Assembly: GCA_937871145.1 (NCBI GenBank)
Contig: CALMXN010000276.1
Span: 1-7,378, forward strand
DNA length: 7,378 bases
Reading direction: 5' to 3'
Source: an uncultured Clostridia bacterium
Lineage (GTDB): Bacteria > Bacillota > Clostridia > Oscillospirales > Ruminococcaceae
In this document: one piece after another, positions 5,081 to 7,378 of the stretch
Layout of the letters: the number at the start of each line of letters is the position of its first letter
Numbering within the stretch: the first letter of the stretch is position 1
Translations under genes and position numbers: made by a program
The notes under the pieces: model-generated
What the model saw: the letters and a program-made list of their open reading frames with translations, nothing else
What the model was told of the DNA's origin: nothing
Databases searched by the model: none

Positions 5081-6667
5081 ATGCCGGTTATTATTCAACA
5101 GATTAAAGCCTCACTTGATTGTGACAAAGATAATGTTATCAGGATGGCTTTGAAAAAAACTGATCTGAGCTTTTCGGAAGTTTCTGATGCATCAATTTAT
5201 AAAACTTCACTTGATGCGCGAAAGCAGAATGATATTCACTTTGTTCATTCGGTTATCGTTACCCTCAGAAATCCTGAACTTGAGAAAATAATATGTGACA
5301 AAAATGCCTGTTGCTCTTATGTTGAGAGCAATAGGCTTTCTCCTGTTATATCAAAAAACAAGCGTAATGGTGAAATTGTAATAGCTGGATTTGGCCCTGC
5401 TGGAATGTTTGCCGGGCTTGTTCTCGCCGAATACGGATATAGACCTGTAATTTTTGAAAAAGGTGAAGCTATTGAAGAGCGAGTAAAAACAGTACATGAA
5501 TTCTGGACTGGTGGAAAACTCAACACAAATTCAAATGTACAGTTTGGTGAAGGTGGTGCTGGTACATTTTCTGACGGAAAACTCACAACAAGAATAAATG
5601 ATCCTCTTTGCAGATATGTTCTTGAAAAATTTGTTGAAATGGGTGCTCCTAAGGAAATACTTTCAAAATCAAAACCACACATCGGCACAGATAATCTGAG
5701 AAATGTTGTTAAAGCTATAAGAGAGCGTATAATTTCACTTGGTGGAAAAGTCTGTTTCAACTCTGAAATTAATGAATTTGAAATTAAAAATGACACATTA
5801 GTTTCTGTATCATCAAACGGTAAGGATATTAATTGTCAGGCACTTGTTCTTGCTATCGGGCACAGTGCACGAAATACATTTGGCAAACTCCTTGAAAAAG
5901 GAATATTTATTGAAAACAAACCTTTTTCAGTTGGTGCGAGAATTGAGAATCTTCAGAGTGATGTTGACAACAGCCTTTACGGGAAGTATGCCGGCAATTC
6001 CCTTCTTCCTGCTGGTGAATATCAGCTTTCCCACAGAGAAAAAGACGGACGAGCTGTTTACACCTTCTGTATGTGTCCTGGTGGCTTTGTAGTGCCCTCA
6101 GCCAGTGAAGAGAATGGTGTTGTAACTAATGGGATGAGCGAGTTTTTGCGAAATCAGAAAAATGCAAATTCTGCACTTGTTGTTTCAGTTTCTGAAAAAG
6201 ATTTCGGGAATGAGCCACTTGCGGGACTTGAATTTGCACAGAAGCTTGAACAGAAAGCTTTCAAATTGGCTGGAAGTAATTATTCTGCTCCCGCAACTGA
6301 TGTCGGAGCATTCTTAGATGATTCGAGATTTTCAAAAAACATTATAAAACCATCCTATCAGCGTGGAGTAGAAAAATGTGATTTTAATAAACTTTTCCCA
6401 AAAGAGATTGCGGACATGATGAAAATCGGTATCAGAAAATTCTCCTCCCAGATGAGATGCTTTGGTGATACATCAGCAATTCTGACTGCGCCTGAAACGA
6501 GAACTTCCTCACCTGTACGAATAAGACGAAACGAAAAATTTGAATCAATTTCGACAAAGAATCTGTATCCATGCGGTGAAGGTGCGGGATATGCTGGTGG
6601 AATAATAAGTGCTGCTGTCGATGGAATTCGAATTGCATTAAAAATAATGGAAACCTATGCACCGTAA
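5081..6667 (+). CDS. FAD-dependent oxidoreductase, COG2509-type
   Basis: A 528-residue flavoprotein. A distinct N-terminal domain of about 95 residues (small alpha/beta, no known function) precedes a Rossmann dinucleotide site: IVIAGFGPAG at 99-108, with E126 in IFEKGE as the ribose-binding acid. Then come FGEGGAGTFSDGKL (155-168), VLAIGHSARNT (256-266), FSVGARIE (282-289), MCPGGFVVPS (331-340) and the C-terminal FAD motif YPCGEGAGYAGGI (496-508). These are hallmarks of the large uncharacterised NAD(FAD)-dependent dehydrogenase family. Its substrate is unknown. No signal peptide or membrane helix is seen, so it should be cytosolic. The start ATG 5081 has AAGGAG at 5071-5076. It is the last gene of the cdaA-cdaR unit, since a strong terminator follows 7 nt after the stop. 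The position suggests co-expression with c-di-AMP synthesis, not necessarily a shared job. Confidence 0.9.
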   Translation: MPVIIQQIKASLDCDKDNVIRMALKKTDLSFSEVSDASIYKTSLDARKQNDIHFVHSVIVTLRNPELEKIICDKNACCSYVESNRLSPVISKNKRNGEIVIAGFGPAGMFAGLVLAEYGYRPVIFEKGEAIEERVKTVHEFWTGGKLNTNSNVQFGEGGAGTFSDGKLTTRINDPLCRYVLEKFVEMGAPKEILSKSKPHIGTDNLRNVVKAIRERIISLGGKVCFNSEINEFEIKNDTLVSVSSNGKDINCQALVLAIGHSARNTFGKLLEKGIFIENKPFSVGARIENLQSDVDNSLYGKYAGNSLLPAGEYQLSHREKDGRAVYTFCMCPGGFVVPSASEENGVVTNGMSEFLRNQKNANSALVVSVSEKDFGNEPLAGLEFAQKLEQKAFKLAGSNYSAPATDVGAFLDDSRFSKNIIKPSYQRGVEKCDFNKLFPKEIADMMKIGIRKFSSQMRCFGDTSAILTAPETRTSSPVRIRRNEKFESISTKNLYPCGEGAGYAGGIISAAVDGIRIALKIMETYAP

Positions 6668-6674
6668 ATAAATC

Positions 6675-6726
6675 AATCACCTTTGAACATACTATTTGTA
6701 TAGTAGCTCAAAGGTGATTTTTTATT
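6675..6726 (+). terminator. Intrinsic terminator of the cdaA-cdaR-flavoprotein operon
   Basis: AATCACCTTTGA (6675-6686) pairs perfectly with 6708-6719. After a small internal loop, TACTAT (6690-6695) pairs with ATAGTA (6700-6705) over a TTTG tetraloop. A U-rich run (6718-6726) follows directly. This is the clearest terminator in the window together with the one after the spore-protein gene. Confidence 0.9.
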
Positions 6727-6780
6727 ATTGTTTATAATTTAAAAATAAAGAAAAATTTGATCACATTGAAAATTATTACC

Positions 6781-6811
6781 TGTAATATAAATTAATCTGA
6801 GAGTTATACTA
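6781..6811 (+). promoter_or_regulatory. Candidate sigma-G/sigma-F-type forespore promoter of the SASP gene
   Basis: TATACTA at 6805-6811 differs from the sigma-G -10 consensus CATACTA by one base. TGTAATA at 6781-6787 resembles the -35 TGAATA with one extra base, and the gap between them is 17 nt. The gene downstream is an SASP, a classical sigma-G target, which makes the match meaningful. The region is AT-rich, so chance similarity is possible. The rest of 6727-6859 holds no other gene that I can see. Confidence 0.45.
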
Positions 6812-6859
6812 TTAATGCAAACCCCAATAACCTAAAATTTATTAAGGAGTGTAGTACAA

Positions 6860-7039
6860 ATGAAAACAAATTATTCAGCACAAGCTAAAGAAAAGTTAAA
6901 CCAGATGAAGATGGAATCAGCAGGAGAAGTAGGAGTTTCACTTAAGCAGGGTTATAATGGAGATTTAACATCTAAGCAGGCTGGATCAATCGGTGGACAG
7001 ATGGTTAAGAAAATGATCGAAGGCTACGCAGAGAAATAG
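6860..7039 (+). CDS. Small acid-soluble spore protein, alpha/beta type
   Basis: A 59-residue protein. Alpha/beta-type SASPs saturate DNA in the forespore, shift it to an A-like form and protect it from UV and heat, then are degraded at germination as an amino-acid source. The two conserved blocks are here: KMESAGEVGVSL (residues 17-28), which contains the expected GPR protease cleavage point after E19, and GYNGDLTSKQAGSIGGQMVK (31-50), the helix-turn region with the near-invariant LTS, GSIGG and MVK. The start ATG 6860 is preceded by AAGGAG at 6844-6849. The gene stands alone between two terminators and has a sigma-G-like promoter, as expected for a forespore-specific gene. It shows that the organism descends from, and probably still is, a spore former. 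It was too short for ordinary ORF length cut-offs. Confidence 0.93.
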   Translation: MKTNYSAQAKEKLNQMKMESAGEVGVSLKQGYNGDLTSKQAGSIGGQMVKKMIEGYAEK

Positions 7040-7055
7040 TAAAATTTAATACAAT

Positions 7056-7089
7056 AAGAGGGCTTCATTAAGAAGCCCTCTTGTTTTTT
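7056..7089 (+). terminator. Intrinsic terminator of the SASP gene, between convergent genes
   Basis: AAGAGGGCTTC (7056-7066) pairs perfectly with GAAGCCCTCTT (7072-7082) over a 5-nt ATTAA loop, then a run of T (7084-7089). On the minus strand the same stem begins 5 nt after the GGDEF gene's stop and is followed by ATTGTATTAAATTTT, which is only moderately U-rich. It may serve both genes, but more surely the plus strand. Confidence 0.9.
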
Positions 7090-7378
7090 AAAATGCTGAA
7101 AATACTGAATAATTTGATTTGCCGTGCTTTTTAACCTTATACATAGCCTCATCAGCTTCATCAATAATGGTCTCAAGGTTATTACCGGTTTCTGAGAAGA
7201 ATGAAATACCAATACTGCAGTTTACATTGAGATGCTGATTGATAACCTGACTGTCAAAGCCACCCTTAAGAACATCAATAATTCTTTGAACAAACAGCTT
7301 GGTTTCATCCTTTGAATCATGTGAGTTAATGCACGCTATAAATTCATCTCCGCCATATCTTCCTGCAAAGCCACAATT
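7088..7378 (-). CDS. GGDEF-domain protein (putative diguanylate cyclase), C-terminal part
   Basis: The last 96 codons of a minus-strand gene; the 5' part lies beyond the window. The visible peptide begins just before the active-site loop, with R-Y-G-G-D-E-F at residues 7-13, an intact catalytic motif. It continues with CSIGISFF (57-64), ADEAMYKVKKHGKSNY (76-91) and a stop at 7088-7090. This is the second half of a GGDEF domain, which makes cyclic di-GMP from two GTP. The position six residues before GGDEF, where the product-inhibition motif RxxD has its Asp, is Gly here, so the classical inhibitory site looks absent. Any sensor or membrane domain would be upstream and cannot be judged. The gene converges on the SASP gene, with 48 nt between stops. 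Confidence 0.9.
   Translation of the reverse strand, partial: NCGFAGRYGGDEFIACINSHDSKDETKLFVQRIIDVLKGGFDSQVINQHLNVNCSIGISFFSETGNNLETIIDEADEAMYKVKKHGKSNYSVFSAF

Noticed and set aside
5317..5796. A 159-codon minus-strand open frame opposite the flavoprotein gene
   Set aside because: It is a shadow of a gene with clear FAD motifs. Its peptide is rich in Ser, Pro and Phe, as expected from the reverse complement of a Glu/Lys/Gly-rich frame.
6831..6849. A possible stem pairing CCTAA with the AAGGAG site of the SASP gene
   Set aside because: Only three pairs plus a mismatch can form, too weak to claim.
7024..7212. A 62-codon minus-strand frame near the SASP terminator
   Set aside because: It runs through the terminator hairpin and overlaps the GGDEF gene in the wrong frame. 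The frame ending at 7088 carries the recognisable GGDEF motif.
1..7378. A mobile element, defence system, CRISPR array or toxin-antitoxin pair
   Set aside because: All frames are accounted for by housekeeping or sporulation genes. No transposase, direct-repeat array, integrase or small toxin-like pair is visible.

Overview
The window looks like a chromosomal housekeeping stretch from a low-GC, endospore-forming member of the Firmicutes (Bacillota), most likely class Clostridia. The evidence is AT-rich DNA with G-rich Shine-Dalgarno sites, a CdaA-CdaR cyclic-di-AMP module, the MEP isoprenoid route, a clostridial-type cysteine-desulfurase/DUF3343 pair and an alpha/beta-type small acid-soluble spore protein. 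An assignment near Ruminococcus/Oscillospiraceae is a guess from general style. I see no insertion sequence, phage gene, CRISPR array, tRNA or rRNA.

Layout. Bases 1-2762 (+) form one tightly packed run: the 3' end of a prephenate dehydratase gene (ACT domain), ispD (TAATG overlap), ispF (ATGA overlap), then after 47-65 nt a small DUF3343 protein, then a class V aminotransferase-fold cysteine desulfurase-like enzyme. Bases 2763-2903 are a 141-nt gap with two abutting hairpins. Bases 2904-6667 (+) are a second unit: diadenylate cyclase cdaA, its regulator cdaR (ATGA overlap) and, 24 nt on, a large FAD-dependent oxidoreductase. It ends at a strong intrinsic terminator (6675-6726). A 133-nt AT-rich leader with a sigma-G/F-like promoter precedes a 59-residue SASP gene (6860-7039) that has its own terminator (7056-7089). 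The window closes with the 3' end of a convergent minus-strand gene encoding an intact GGDEF (diguanylate cyclase) domain.

How the genes work together. ispD and ispF catalyse steps 3 and 5 of the MEP pathway. The desulfurase and DUF3343 protein are a plausible sulfur or selenium transfer pair. cdaA and cdaR make and tune c-di-AMP, which controls potassium/osmotic balance and wall homeostasis. The usual Bacillus third gene, glmM, is absent here and a COG2509-type flavoprotein takes its place. The SASP would coat spore DNA.

I did not find a convincing undescribed system. The points most worth a second look are a hairpin that overlaps the DUF3343 ribosome-binding site and shifts its likely start to TTG, the changed residues in the IspF trimer cavity, the double hairpin ahead of cdaA, and the flavoprotein in the c-di-AMP operon.
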